Shown: positions 1-13,090, numbered from the stretch's first letter. The stretch: DNA of 64,000 nt from Gnetum montanum (GCA_015680685.1 MNCI01014870.1:140082-204081); one strand, 5' to 3'. A program made the numbers and translations. Notes: generated from the letters alone by a model not told the origin.

Positions 1-1092
1 TATCAAAAATTCAAAGAGGTTTAGTATGCAAAGAAGTTAGCAGTCTTTAACCAAGCCCTTATAGGTGCCACCACATATAACATTAAAAAGAACTTATTGA
101 AGATCTATTAGGAGAACATGAGACTGATCGTTGAAAATGATCGCCTATGAAACATTGAAGCTAAAAGGGATCAAATGTCAACATTTATCTAAAAACATCA
201 AGAGCATCTTGTCAATGTGAATGCTAAATTGAGAAGGTCAGTTGTAGAAAATCAAAATCTCTCAACGGAGGAGGTTTGTACCCTACATCAAATGTCTATA
301 ATAGAATAGAAGAATGAGGCCCTTAAGTTTGAAAGGGTAAAAAATCATTATAGGAACTAGGTTGGCTTGCAAAAGGAGCTAAATGAGAAACACATTTGAT
401 TGGCAAAGGCAAAGGTAAATGAGGCCACCCAATAGGTCTAGCAAGGAGGTGATGTTTGGCAACATATCTTTGATGGGATAAATAAGTACTACCTCAAGGA
501 GCTACAAATCAAGGAGATGATAGAGTATATGGAGCTTGCCAACCTTCATTACTTAAACCTAGTGATGCTAACTACTAGTAGGCCATGATCAAAATTGGAG
601 AAATAAGTTGATAGCCTGTATCTTCTGTATGAGGCCAAGTTCAAGGATCATAAAGAGACCAAGAAGAAGCTTGAGATAGTAAATGTGGAACTCAAGGTTC
701 TTAAGGTGAATTTCATTGATCAAAGATAAATAGTAGATAACTTGGCCAAAAGAATGAATGACTACTAGGAGCTATGAAATGCACTTAGGATGTTCAACAT
801 TGAACATAAATAGTTCATTTCCTGGTTTGTCAATGTTAAGAAGTTATTCTTGGAAATGTCCTATTCTTGGGATATTCCCATACTATTCCACATCAGTGAT
901 GCTACATGGACCATGTATGATCCTAGGAGTAAGAAGAAGAATATGAAGGCATTGCTAGATGTCATCCATCTTCTACCCAAAGTTGCAACTGTAGCTAGAC
1001 AACCACAACAACTACCTCAACAACTATGTGCACTAAAGGTAGGAGAAGGTCCTTCGACATCCCGAGAACCTTCATCACTTGGGACCATCTAA
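1..1092 (+). pseudogene. Element E: 3' part of coiled-coil ORF2
   Basis: C-terminal part of the long ORF found downstream of pol in this retrotransposon family; the start lies outside the window. The translation is rich in Lys, Glu, Leu and Gln with heptad-like spacing, so a coiled coil is likely. The end holds a conserved block (SWDIPILFHISDATWTMYD, then KKKNMKALLDV, then a Gln/Pro-rich tail) that also closes the homologous ORFs of D (5142-8005), C (from 10041) and AB (35738-38467). Several in-frame TAG/TAA codons show it is dead. The position between pol and the 3' LTR is where Athila elements carry an env-like ORF, but I see no signal peptide or membrane segment. Function unknown. Confidence 0.7.
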
Positions 1093-1340
1093 TTTTCTTC
1101 ATCATCTTTAGCTATTAGAGTAGTTTTGTTGTCCATTTTTTCAAGGTGTTCAATTTTTTTGTCCTAAATATCCAATTTTGTAATCATTGTAAATCCATAC
1201 ACTTTGGCACTTAGGATTTTTTTGTGCTAGTCTATGTGTTAGTAGTTAGTGAATAATCCCATACCTTCCCAAAATTTTGTAAGCAACTTGTTCCTCCTTT
1301 TGTTCACTCAAGGACAAGTTTTCATTCAGTCATGGGGGTA
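1093..1340 (+). other. Element E: 3' untranslated region and polypurine tract
   Basis: Non-coding sequence between the ORF2 stop and the 3' LTR. The last 12 bases (1329-1340, GTCATGGGGGTA) are the polypurine tract. The same sequence, with one or a few changes, precedes the 3' LTR of D (4906-4917), AB (38643-38654) and F (61032-61043), each read in element orientation. Confidence 0.65.
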
Positions 1341-2195
1341 TGATGAGTCACATTCATGGGCTACATTGATGCAATCTCATCAATGCGATCCCAGCGATGT
1401 AGTCATGTCAACACATGGTTTGATGCATTGATGTGACCCCATTGACATAGTGTCTATCTTTGGCTATAAATATGTGATTACCAGCCACATTTATGGCATT
1501 CTATAGTGTCTTAGCGAAGCTCTTGCAATTTTTCCTATTAAAAGTTAGAATATTTTCTAAGTACATGTAGTATGAGTGAGAAATGTCCAATTCTTTATTC
1601 AAACACTAATGTACCTAAGCATCTTAGTATGATCGATAATAAAGATAAGCTTTCTTCACAAACCTTGTAGCATTTGGAAATAGTTTGGTGTTTACTTAAT
1701 GCACTTTATTTTTAATTTATTTAATTAATTGATTCATAGTGATAACTAAAGCACATAAGTATAACCACTTCAAGCATATGTTTAACACTTGGTAATCCTA
1801 GTAGTGTCTAACTCTTGGTAACCTAGTAGCATTGTAATGTATTTAGGATGTGTACAAAAAGTGGGAACGAAAAGTGCGAATAGATTCTTATGGTAGGATT
1901 AGTTAAGTATTAACTAGTTATTAAAATAATTAAGCATTTAATTACTTTATTCTTATTTTTAGGCAACTTAAACAATAAAATATAAAATGATAAAAATCAT
2001 ATGCCTCAATTACACTTAACCATACACTTATACTTCACAAGTGGAACTGAGAAGACAATGATCAAGATTATTAGATTCACTTCCTAGACCTAGTGTACTT
2101 AGAGAGCTAAAGTTTAAGGAATTCAACCAAATCATGTAGTGAATGCTAGTGATTCTTATGATTGAGCATAGGGTATACTCACTATTCATTACTCA
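1341..2195 (+). repeat. Element E: 3' LTR
   Basis: LTR of about 855 bp starting TGATGAGTCA and ending ATTACTCA. It aligns over its length, in inverted orientation, with the D and C LTRs. A TATA box (TATAAATA, 1465-1472) follows an array of short TTGATGC/CAATGCGATC motifs (about 1365-1450). The R/U5 part carries the family's GATAATAAAGATAAG-like stretch and ends with the block reading CATAGGGTATACTC before the terminus. The partner LTR is left of the window, so the target duplication cannot be checked; the five bases after the LTR are TATGG. Confidence 0.8.
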
Positions 2196-4085
2196 TATGG
2201 AATAAAACCATCAATCATAGGCTATGTGTTCATAAGAAGAGAAATATTGGTGTCACCTATGTTATCATTAACTTGGTTGTTAGTTGCATCAAAGAGGTTA
2301 ATGAGCATCAGGTCACATCAAGGCATCATTTAAGATGACATTGCAAGTTGGTTGCAAGTGCATGAATGTTTTGTGAAGTTCATGTAGTGAACTAATGTAG
2401 GTCAAGTCATTTTTTATAAGTGATCCTTGGGAGTTAAAAGTACATGATTGATAAATTTTTAGAGGATTTGGAGATTAGATTGCATGAATAAAAGGTTTTC
2501 AGAGGATTCTTCATTAGTGTTAAAGGCAAAGATGTGATCAAGTCGAGGAACCATTACACACAACCAAGAGAAGAGAGCAAGAGTAAGAGATATGCAACTC
2601 TAGTTTATACCATGTGCAAAAACATTTTCCAAGTATTTATAGTCATAAACTATGGTTTGTTAAATTTTAAAATTAACAATATAATTTTTAGATCAAGTTA
2701 CATGCAATTGTGCAAGAGATTGAATGATTGATAAATACCATGATCAAATGTTCAATTCACCATGAGATATAGAAAATAAGTCACATTAACCCAATAATAT
2801 CAATAATAGGTTGCTCAAGTGGTCAGTTCATTATCTTATTAAACAGGACTTACTAATTTGAGTCATGCTTGAGGAATTGTTATATTCCTCTATTATTCTT
2901 CTAAAGTCTCTATTGGTTGTATGTCTTGGGGTGTACTTATAGTCATTCTTTTAGGTACAATGTGCCCCACATTTGCCTAATAATGAATTCCAAATGCCCA
3001 ACATGAAATAAGAGACTAACAAAAAAAAATTTAAATTAAATTTAACATGCTATGTCTATGCAATATAATTATATTATTTTTAAAACCCAAGAAATAATAT
3101 AACATATAAAATTACCAGCTATGATCCACCACCATCATTCTAATCTATCTATTTCACAAAGCAACAAGAATTTGTAATAGTAATTACAAAATAATAAAAA
3201 AGTAAAATATAATAAAATACGAATGTATTTAAAAATATAAATTAAGAAGAAATCAGGGGTTCAAACTTCAAGATGCATAGCTATAACAAAACGTGAAATA
3301 TCATTCAATTTAATAGATCTCTAGTTCTATTCATAATAAGTATAAGTGAAGGGTATTAAAATACACTAGGATAAGCCACTAAAAATAGTATAATATACTA
3401 TTAAATCATATTGTAATAAAGCATAATAATGAGATATTATCCTAGTGGTATGAGTCTTGAACTAGTAATGCAAGTCATAAATTCAATTCTCCTAAGTAGC
3501 ACTGAGTTATAAACATCTATAAATCCTAGGATGTACCTATGTTTCACTTATTTTCGATTCCAAAATCCTTCCCCATCCCCCCATTCCCAAATGCCCCTCA
3601 ATAACCCCTTCCCATACCCTAAACTTCTTCCCCCATCCTCCCCACCCCACCCCATCCCTTCCAATATTATATTAAAACACAATCATGTACTAAAGCACCT
3701 AACACAAAAAAATAAATAATAAAGCAAAAGTTCTAGGTTCTAATAATAGGGTGTCACATAAAGTTTCAACAATACATCAACACATCTACATTGACATGTA
3801 TGCATTAGCACATCTATGTTAATGTAGCATTTGATGCATTTGATATTTTTACCTATCAATATGCACATTTAGATGGTAGAAAAGACATAGTTTAGTTAAA
3901 AGTAGGAAAACTTTATCAATTTTATTTCTTGATTTGTAGTAATTGGCAAGTGTCTACAATGTGTATTTAGTCAAGTATTTGCAGTATTTATTTAAGTAGT
4001 TATATCTTAATCTACGTGTAAATGATAATAAAGAATAAGATTGATTACTTCACATTGTAGTAGTTTTTGATGTAACATAGATTTA
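2196..4085. other. AT-rich spacer without a recognised gene
   Basis: About 1.9 kb between E and D. All frames are broken by stops. It holds a C-rich polypyrimidine stretch (about 3556-3662, mostly CCCC/CCTT runs), which produces a spurious proline-rich reading frame, and one tRNA-like SINE head (3430-3500). I see nothing else here. Confidence 0.5.
3430..3500 (+). mobile_element. Possible tRNA-derived SINE head
   Basis: TATCCTAGTGG at 3438-3448 matches the RNA polymerase III A-box pattern TRGCNNAGTGG with one mismatch. About 30 bases on, AATTCAATTCT (3480-3490) differs from the B-box GGTTCGANTCC only by G-to-A and C-to-T changes. This spacing is normal for tRNA-derived SINEs. I found no target duplication or tail, so it may be a SINE fragment, a decayed tRNA gene or chance. 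Confidence 0.4.
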
Positions 4086-4090
4086 ATTCT

Positions 4091-4905
4091 TGATAAGTAG
4101 TAAGCAGTCCCTCTGTCCAACCATATGAATCACAAGCATTCCCTAATAATCTGGTCAAATTCCATGGGCTTATCTCCTAAGTGTACTAATAGACAAAGGT
4201 AGTGACTTGGAAAATTATGATCATTATCGTTTTGGCTCTCACTTGTGTAAGCTCATTTGTATGGTTAAGTATAAGCTAAAGCATATGATATTTATTTATA
4301 TTTTATATTTTATTTACTTAATTCTAAGTGTTAAAGTAGAAATAATTAATTGGAAAATTAAGTACTTAACTATTTAATGACTCTTAAGCTAACTAGTCTA
4401 ACAACAGCATCTAAGCCCACTTTCCATACACATCCTGAACTTGTCTTAATACTACTAGATTACCAAGTGTCTATCGTTGGGCATACTAAATAGCCACAAC
4501 TCAAGCATTAAATGGTATATTCAAAGTGGTCGTACTTATGTATTTGTTATTAAGTGCACTAATTAACTAAGGACAAGAATGAAAATTTCATGAATAATAA
4601 AGTACATGAAAATAAACATTAATCTATTCTAAGTTCTATAAGGATTATTAAGAATCTCATCTTTATTATCATCACATCAATATATCAAGGTACAATGATT
4701 TCTAAATAAGGATTCATATAATCACTTGAAGTCCTACTCCAAGAACTTAGAAAATATACTAACTCTAGTGGAAGAAAATTACAAGAACATGGCTACTCTA
4801 ATGACATAACATGGCATAAATGTAGTGGGTACATGCATTTATATAGGTGTGATATGACAATGTATCAACACATGTCTGTCAATGCAAGCAATCCATGATT
4901 CATCA
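4091..4905 (-). repeat. Element D: 3' LTR
   Basis: 815 bp in minus orientation, aligning along its length with 56984-57789. The minus-strand TATA box is the complement of ATTTATATAGG (4838-4848). Upstream of it in element sense are CAATGCA-type motifs. The adjoining polypurine tract reads GTCATGGAGGTA on the minus strand (4906-4917). The left flank is ATTCT. Confidence 0.88.
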
Positions 4906-5141
4906 TACCTCCATGACTGAGTGAAAAATCATCCTCAAGTGAATAAAAGTAGGATTGAGCTTCTTACAAGATTAGGAGGTATAGGATTATTAATTGATTG
5001 ACTCTAACTAACTAACTAACTCTAAGTGTTGAATTGTATGAAATCACAAAGTTTACAAAAATGGGTATCATTGACAACAAAATTAAACACCATTATAAAA
5101 ATGGTTGCAAAACCTTTTGATTGTTGAAGATAAGATAAAGA

Positions 5142-8005
5142 TCAAACAATGCTATGAGGTGAAGACTCCTGGGATATTGAAGGACCTTTGCCAAGCTCTA
5201 GCACTTCTGGTAGAGGTGGTGGCTAAGGTTGAGGCTGTTTGTCTACAACTATAGCTTTAGGAGTTAGGCAAAAAGCATCCAATAATGCTTTCATTTTCTC
5301 CTCCTTGTTCCATGAATCATACATAGTCCATGTGGCTTCGTCAATGTGGGCTAGTATAGGGATGACCCATAAATATTTCATTACTAGGAATAACTCATTA
5401 ACATTTATGAACCACACAATGAATTGTTTTCATTTAACATTAAACATCTTGACTAGGTTTTGTAGCTCATGGTAGTTATTTATTCTTCTAGTCAAATCCT
5501 CAACAACCAATCATTGATCAGTAAATTGATTCTGGAAGACTTTAATCTCAACATCCATTATCTCTAACTTTTGATTAGTTTCCTTGTAATGCTTGAATTT
5601 GGCCTTGTAAAGGAGGTATGAACTGGCCACCTACTTTTCAAGTACTATTCTTGGCCTCCTTGCTTTTAGCATAGCCAAGTTAGCATATCGAAGATTAGCA
5701 AGCTCCATTTGTCATATCCTCCATTTGCAACTCCTTAAAGTATTTTGGCATATCCTCCATTTGCAACTCCTTAAAGTGGATCTCTACTTTGTTGTATGTG
5801 TTTAGGCTATCAAAGATTGGTTACCACACATCACCTGTTTGTTGGGGTTACTAAAGTGCCTTGTTCATCTTCATCTTAGCTAGTTGGATTTACTTTTTAT
5901 TCACTTCCTTGAGGAGCTCCATCTAGTCCCAATAGTGATTTTTGACACATTCAAACTTTAGGGCCTCCTTTTTTAGGTGGCTACCTCGATGACCATCTTT
6001 TGACAAAGTGCTTGGACTTCCTCCATAAAGAGATTTTAATTCTTAGCTACCAACCTCCTCAAATCCAAGTTTACTTTAACTATCTATTCTTGCTATTATG
6101 TTATAAATTTGACCATATATTCTTTCTATTCCTTGACATTTTACAAGTAGTGAATATTCTTTTTGAGGACCATGTTTTCTTTACAAACTTGAGCCAAGTC
6201 CTTATGAGTGTTGAAGCAAGTGCTTCTGATAACGAGACATTAAAGACCATAATATCCTTAGCATTCTTAGCTTTCTTTAATCTCTACTAAAGCTACATGA
6301 AAGCTTCATTTCTTGTGATGCCCTAGATAAGAATGGTGGGGTCAAAGAGATAGGTCCTTCATTTTGTAACTTTTGTAGCCAACCAAAAGTTTTCGATAGT
6401 GGTTACCTCTAGTTGGTTAGCAATGAGGAGCTTTCCCTTTATCTCAAGCATCTCTAACTTGGTAATAGTGATTTCTTTCTAAAGATCAAAGATCTCTGAA
6501 AGTAATTACTTGGTCCCCACCAGTCAATCCAACACCTCCTCGTGTTGGATTGCACTCAATTGCCCACTTCCTACTCTTGAAAAAGCTTACACATATTTTA
6601 AGGTAGCTATGTCATATATGGCTATCATGGGAGCATTTAATGATTTACCAACTTAGTCTACCACCACTTTTTCCTACCCATGATGTTGCATCCCCAAGAC
6701 AATAGCCTTCTTGCCTTCCTCTAGGTGCATTAATAAAGTTGTAGAATTCTCATAGATTTCAGGGAACTCTTGTTATCTAGGGATAGACACCATAACTTCT
6801 TGAGTGCTTGGATTTGTTTTCAAAAGAACCTACATGCATTATGTGGAAAATAGTGGGGTAGTCTCTTCCAACCAAATAATTATTCGAATGACTTCATTAA
6901 GGTGGCTCAACACTAGCTAGTAGAGCAATGGCGTCCGACCACTTGCCTTACCCTACTATTACTGCAACAATTATTCACAAAGTTTCCTTATTTGCTCAAT
7001 AGCTACATAGGCTTAAGGTATGGTCTCACAAATAGGTGGTGATGGTGTCTACTCCTCCTTTAGGAGCTTGGTAGCTACTTTGTCCTTCATCATCTCCTAC
7101 CAAGATGCAACAAGAGAATGGTAGAGCATGTTTTTGGTATAATGAACTATGGCTCTCATCCTATAGAGTTTTCAAATCAAGCATGGGAAGGGAAGTATCT
7201 TCCTTCCTCACTCTTTTTCTTTAAAGCATTTCTTGATTTTGAGGAAGATGAGCTAAGGGAGGTTAATGGAGGACTTGCACTCAGAATGGCACATGCACCG
7301 GTAAAGAAGGTGATCACCTTACTAGGCCTCACCATAAGGTATAGATGATAGGTCAATATTTTGAAATAGTCTTGCTTCACCTTAGTGAGTGCATCATACT
7401 TCTTACAATCCACCTCATAGCACCATTTGACCTATTCTTTCTTTGCCTCTAGGTCCACCTAAGTGAAGATCTCTATTAGAATTTCTCCTATGTCAAGCAA
7501 GAGGGCCTTCATGATGTCCTTAACTAAAGAAGAGATGGTTATGTCATTGAGTTAAATGTGGAATCTCCCTATTGATTATTTCAACAGATGTATGTTTCTC
7601 CAATATGTCATTTTCCACTAGAAGATAGAATGAACCACATGGGAAACCCATATAATTGAGTTCAAACTTTCTCTAGCACCAAGTCAAAGAAGGAACCAAA
7701 GTTAAGCTCTTAGAGAACTAAACTTTGGACCTTCTTGGAACAAATTCTTTCTAGGTAATCCTCAATCAATGTGACCTCAAGATTTGGCTTTGTCCTTAGG
7801 ATATCATCCTACTATGATTGGCTAATCTATACTATGGGAATATGATGAACAAATTCCACTTTAGAATCCTCCCAAAGAGGTCTCATTGCATGGGTCTCAG
7901 CCTCTAGTTCTTGGGGTTGTTCTGGCTATTAGTCCACTCATTCTCTTGGATGCTTCTACTTGGTTGGAATGGTTCTTCTCCTTGTAGTCCCCTCTTTAGT
8001 ATCAT
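5142..8005 (-). pseudogene. Element D: coiled-coil ORF2
   Basis: The minus-strand frame opens at ATG 8005 (M-I-L-K-R-G, like the M-V-P-K-R-G start of AB ORF2) and closes at 5142 after a Gln/Pro-rich tail. Near the C-terminus lies WVIPILAHIDEATWTMYDSW, matching E and AB. The middle is Lys/Glu/Leu-rich and likely coiled coil. Stops and some indels break it. A 36-bp tandem duplication (copies starting at 5713 and 5749) lies inside. It follows a promoter-like block at 8445-8500. Role unknown; it sits in the env-like position of Athila-type elements. Confidence 0.7.
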
Positions 8006-8944
8006 TTATGATCACAAACATAACCAAGTATTAATGATCATTGTGTAACCTATAATGTCTTTTGATACCATTCTCATTTTGGGTACATTACACTTAGGTT
8101 AGTTATGATTATGATAAATTGATTATTTTATTATTATTTTAGTTATTTAGCTACAAGAGTTTGTTGATGAGATTTAACTTGGTATATATAGTAATTTTAA
8201 TATTATTTTATTGGTTAAACCTTAGGGAGTGAGACAAATTTTGAAAAAATTTTCATTATAAACCATAAGTTTGTGGACCCCATGATGTAAAGCTCACCTT
8301 CAGTAGCTAGAGGGTCAAAGAACAAGTGAAATCAAATAAGCAGTGTGCAAGTTATAGTGCTTGGAAGGTGCTTTGGGCTCAAAAAAATGCAAGAACTTCA
8401 CTAGCATTATGATGCAAATGTAAAAAATTGGCTAAGTGTTGGTGCATATATATAGAATTTTTATCATGCATTGATGAGGATGCGTCAATACAACCTATTA
8501 AGACAATTTTTCACATTTAAAAACTAAGTGTTGGAAAAGGGTTTGGTATTGAAATTGGAGACTAAAAGAGGCCAAAATATCCTAGAATAAGGATAAATCA
8601 TAGAAGAAGGGTTGAAATTGATTTGGAAAAAAAGAGATTTGAATGAAATTATATTGTCAAGAAGTGCAAAAACAGGATGTCCCAAGTTGGAGAACAATGG
8701 AATTAAAGGCAAACCAACTAATGGATATGAAGTTTAACCATCCAAACTAAGAAGTATGCAAGTGGGTACTCCCCATAGTAGGCTCATGCGCTTAATTTCC
8801 TTGCATGTCGTCATACCTAAGAGTCCATAGGCATTGAGAATGACTAATGGTTATGGATTGTTAAAAAGTGAATCCACATAAGAAATCACCAAAGAATTAA
8901 TACATACCATTACAAACACATTAATTAAACATAATAGGAGAGAG
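8006..8944 (-). other. Element D: leader and linker between integrase and ORF2, left half
   Basis: Non-coding DNA upstream of D ORF2 (minus). Together with 49324-50400 it forms the region split by C. F retains the uninterrupted equivalent at about 61790-62000: the block around 8757-8830 aligns with 61790-61870, and F reads through the position where C cut D. The block holds the ORF2 promoter-like site (8445-8500). Confidence 0.55.
8445..8500 (-). promoter_or_regulatory. Element D: internal promoter-like block before ORF2
   Basis: On the minus strand a TATA-like CTATATATATGC (8444-8455) is preceded by CATCAATGCATGA and a second GACGCATCC motif. The identical 13-mer CATCAATGCATGA occurs just upstream of the TATA box in D's own 5' LTR (around 57740-57755). 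The TATA lies about 440 bp before the ORF2 ATG at 8005. AB shows the same layout with a different motif (35125-35215). Promoter activity is inferred. Confidence 0.5.
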
Positions 8945-9815
8945 TGATGATTCATGAGTATACCATACACACAACCATAAGAATCACTAGCATTCACTCA
9001 GTGATCTCATCAAATTCCAATAACTTTAGGTTTCTAAGTACACTAGTTCTAGGAAGTGAATCTAACCATTGCAATTGTTGTCTTCCCAATTTCACTTATG
9101 AAGTGCACATATATGGTTATGTGTAACTAAGGTATAGTCTTTTTATCATTTTATCTTTTATGAATTAAGTCACCTAAGAACAAGAATAAAGAATTGAATT
9201 ACTTAATTAATCTAATAATTATCTAACACTTAACGAATCGTAACATAAGCATCTATTCTCACTTTTCATACACAGCATGAACATGTTATAACACTAATAG
9301 GTTATCAAATGTTAAGTGTTTCTAAGATTACCAAGCATTAAGCATATCCTCTAAGTAGTCATACTTATGTTTGCTATGTAATTGATGTTAATTAATTACT
9401 TAAAAATATTAAATTAAACTGCATGATTATTAAGTGCATAAGAAAATAATTAATCTAATCCAACTACTACAAGGTTTATTAGAAAAGCTCATCATTATTT
9501 CCATTCATAATAAAGTGCTTAGGTACAATAGTGCTCAAATAAATATGCATACACTATTTGACTCTTGCTTCATTCACTCAAACAATATTCTAACTCTCAA
9601 ATGGAAAAATTGCAAGTGCTTTACTACAATTATGAAAGGATTGCCATAAATGTAGTGGGTAGGTGCACATTTATAAGTGGAAATAGAGTGCCTCATTGAT
9701 GGGCACATGTCAAGGGGTTAACCCCTATGTTGATGGGATCACATTGATGAGATCTTGTTGATAGGGTCACATTGACAACATCCTATTGACATAGCCCAAC
9801 AATAATGAGTCATCA
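8945..9815 (-). repeat. Element C: 3' LTR
   Basis: 871 bp, minus orientation. It aligns with 47249-47436 and then 48639-49323, the two halves of the 5' LTR. The minus-strand TATA box is the complement of ATTTATAAG (9669-9677). The U3 (about 9695-9815) has about five copies of an ATTGATGRGATC-like 12-mer. The polypurine tract on the minus strand reads TTTGTGGGGATA (9816-9827). Confidence 0.85.
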
Positions 9816-10040
9816 TATCCCCACAAATAAATGAAAAGTCATCCTTGAGTTACAAATTTGGGAAGGTATGGAATTATTGACTGAATATTAACAAACAAAA
9901 CAAACACAACAAAAATTAAGTGTCCAAGTGTACAAATTTACAATCATCACAAAATTTGGTGTTCAAGAAAATAAAATTTAACACCAATACAGAAACTAAC
10001 AAACATAACTCCTTGAATTTCATGAAGATGATGAAGAAGT

Positions 10041-12228
10041 TCAAATGGTCCTAGGTGATAAAGACTCCTAAGGTTCCAAGGAACCTTCTCCTACTTTGGG
10101 TACATGCCATGGTTGAGGTAGTTATTATGGTTATCTTACAGTAACTGCAACTTCTGGTAGAAGACAAAAGGCATTCAATAGTGCCTTCATATTCTCATCC
10201 TTACTCCAAGAATCATTCACAATCCACATGGCTTTACAAGTGTGGAATAAAATAGGAATATTCCACAAATAGGGCATTATCAAGAAAGACTGCTACACAT
10301 TCATGAACTAGGTAGAAAACTATTTGCATTCAATGTCAAACACCCTGAGTGCATTCTATAGCTCATGATAGTCATTCATTCTTTTGGATAGGTTCTCAAT
10401 AGTTGATCTTTGATTAGTCACCTTCACCTTGGGAACCTTAAGTTTCATGTTTTCTGTCTCAAGATTCTACTTGGTTTCTTTGTAGTGCTTGAACTTTGCC
10501 TCATATAACAAGTAAAAGCTAGCCACCTGCTTCTTCAATTCCACCTATACCCTTCTAGTAGTTAGCATCACCAGGTTTGCATACTAGAGATTGGGAAGCT
10601 CCATATATTCAATCATCTCCTTAATTCATAACACTCTTAGCAGGTTTTAGCCTTTTTGTATTCATTCATCCCATCAAAGATAGGTTGCCAAACATCACCT
10701 CCTTCCTTGAGCTACTAGAGCACCTCATTAACTTTTTCCTTTGCCAATTTGATGTGCTTTTTATTGCTTTTTCCTAAAACCCCACCTAGTTCTTGTATTA
10801 ATTCTTCACTCTCTTGAATTGCATGGCCTCATTTATCTAGGTGACAATCTCAATTGTAGATTTTTAATGTAAGGCATGGACTTCCTTCATGAAGAGGTTT
10901 CTATTTTTTACTACCAATCTCCTCAATTATATGTTCACCTTGATTATATGTTCACCTTGGCTAGTTGCTCCTACTATTGATGGATAAACTCTAACATTTT
11001 ATACTTCTATGCATCAGCATTCTACAAGCAATGGTTTTTTGTGGTTAAGATTTTATTCTCATTGTGAGTCTAAGCCAAGTCATTCTGGATGTTGTACATT
11101 ATGACATTAGCCAAGAAATAGTTAAAGACTGTTGAGTCCTTAAGGTCCTCAACCTCTTTGAGTCTTTTCTAAAGCTATTGGAAAGTCTCATCTCATGTTA
11201 TTACTTGGTTGAGCAACATAGGATCATCAAGATGGGCTCTTAATTCAAAAAATTCTATAGCCAAGCATTGATTTTTTGAACTAGCTATTTTAAGTAGCCC
11301 CTCCAATATGATGCATTTGCCCATTACTTCTAGTAGCTTTGACTAGGTTATATTGATGGTATCTGAAAGGTCAAATACATCTAAAATTCATTGCCAAATT
11401 TTTACTAATCATCCCAATAATTTTTCATGCTAGGCTTGCTCAATCTGCCATTGAGAGTTCCTATAAATGCCTACACATCTCTAAGTGTAGAAACTTCTAG
11501 TACATATGTTGTAAGTGCATTAAGTACTTTGGCCACTTTGTTAACAACCACTTTAGTCACTTTCTCTTGCCCATGGTGCTACATCACCAAGACAGTCATC
11601 CCCTTACCCTCTTCTAAAAGCACTAAAAAGATAACAACATTCCCAAAGATGTCTAGGAATTGTTGTTATTGAGAGAGAGATATTGTTACCTCTCAGACAC
11701 TTGGATTTGATCATGTGGGCACCTGCATTCTTTAGGCTAAGAAAACTAGTACCTCATCCATCTAGCTTAAGATTTAGGCCACTTCATTGAGGTGGCTCAT
11801 TGTTGGTCTATACACAAATGGGTCACCATCACTCATTTTTGCTTGCTACCACTACTATTGCAAGAGCTACTCTTGGAGTTCATGCATGTGCTCAATGGCA
11901 ACATGAGTTTCTAACATTATTTTATGAGTGGATGGTGGTGGTAGTTATTGCTTCTCTTCTTAGATCACTTTTGTAGGTACTTTTTCCTTCATCATCTCTA
12001 TTTAGGAAGTGGTTGGAGCATGTCAACTACATCATTTGTGTAGTGAGTTATACCTCCCCTCTTGCATAATTTTCTGATGAGAGATGGAATGGGAAGTGCC
12101 TTTCTTCCATGTTTGTTCTCCTTAAAGTGCTTCTATATCTTAAGATAGATCAGTTGTGAAAGGTTGATAGCAAATTGACCACTTAGAGCAACATAAGCAT
12201 GGGCAGAGAAGACAATGACTTTTCTTGG
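10041..12228 (-). pseudogene. Element C: ORF2, C-terminal part
   Basis: Homologous to D ORF2 from about position 7310 leftward and ends with the same tail. Element AB interrupts the 5' side exactly at 12228; the ORF continues at 39517-40110. The Lys/Glu/Leu-rich coiled-coil part is broken by many stops. A 17-bp direct duplication lies near 10930-10965. Long ancestral frame, now dead. Confidence 0.65.
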
Positions 12229-13089
12229 TGATGAATCATGTTTTGCCTAGTCCTGATATTGGATCCTCGATATTGAGTACGTGATATCATAGCTTGGATA
12301 ACGATATCGAATACACGATATCATGGGTCCTATGTAGGCCTATAAATACCACATTCAAGCACAGAAGAAGGGCAAAGTCAGTAATTCTTAAGATAGAGTC
12401 TTTTTGTAATTTTTTCAGTTAATTTCAATTCTTTTCCTAGCACATGCCCACAGTGTGATTATTGTAATTGTACAAAACCTTTCTTCGAGTGTGACATACT
12501 TGGACACATACATGATTGACAATAAAGATCGAGATTACTCCATCATTGTAAAATTCACTTAGTTTTTAATTATTTAATTATTATTTTTATTTACTATTTT
12601 CTTAGAAAATATTTCTTTACCATCATTTACTATTCTTGTTGTTAAATGTGGAATGAGTATGACTTAATCACGAACATTGAAGTGTAACTACTTGGTAACC
12701 CAATAGCGTATTTAGGAGTGCTTAAGTAATGTGTGCTTGGTAACCCCAAAAGTGGTACATAAGGTCCAAGATGAGTATAAATGATTAAGGATAGATGTTT
12801 ATTGCACTTAGGCTAGCTTAGAATTCATTTCCTATTTCTTATTAGTTTAATCAAGATTATTTTCCATTGTCTCTAGGAGTAGCCTAGTGTTAGCAATCAT
12901 ATCATACACCTCACTATGGACTAAATCATACATGATAAGTGAATACTAGTCTAGGTGGGAAGATAGCGAACTATGATCAACATGTAACTATCTAGATACC
13001 ACAACTAGTCCATCTATGGAGTTCGACTGGATCATGCATGAATGCTTATATTCATATAGTTGAGTTTAGGGGTACCTCACCACTCATCA
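12229..13089 (+). repeat. Element AB: 5' LTR
   Basis: Starts TGATGAATCATG and ends CACTCATCA. The U3 carries repeated GATATC/GATATTG motifs (about 12250-12325) followed by TATA box TATAAATA (12341-12348). The R/U5 includes CAATAAAGATCGAGATTACTCC, shared in part with the other family LTRs, here split as CAATAAAGATC and GAGATTACTCC. Confidence 0.88.
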
Positions 13090-13090
13090 T

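Noticed and set aside
3531-3719. Proline/serine-rich frame of 62 codons
   Set aside because: It only reflects a C-rich polypyrimidine tract; no start context, no homologous feature.
8940-8944. GAGAG as a clean target duplication for element C
   Set aside because: The right flank begins ATAAG; the match is poor, so only the empty-site comparison with F is used.
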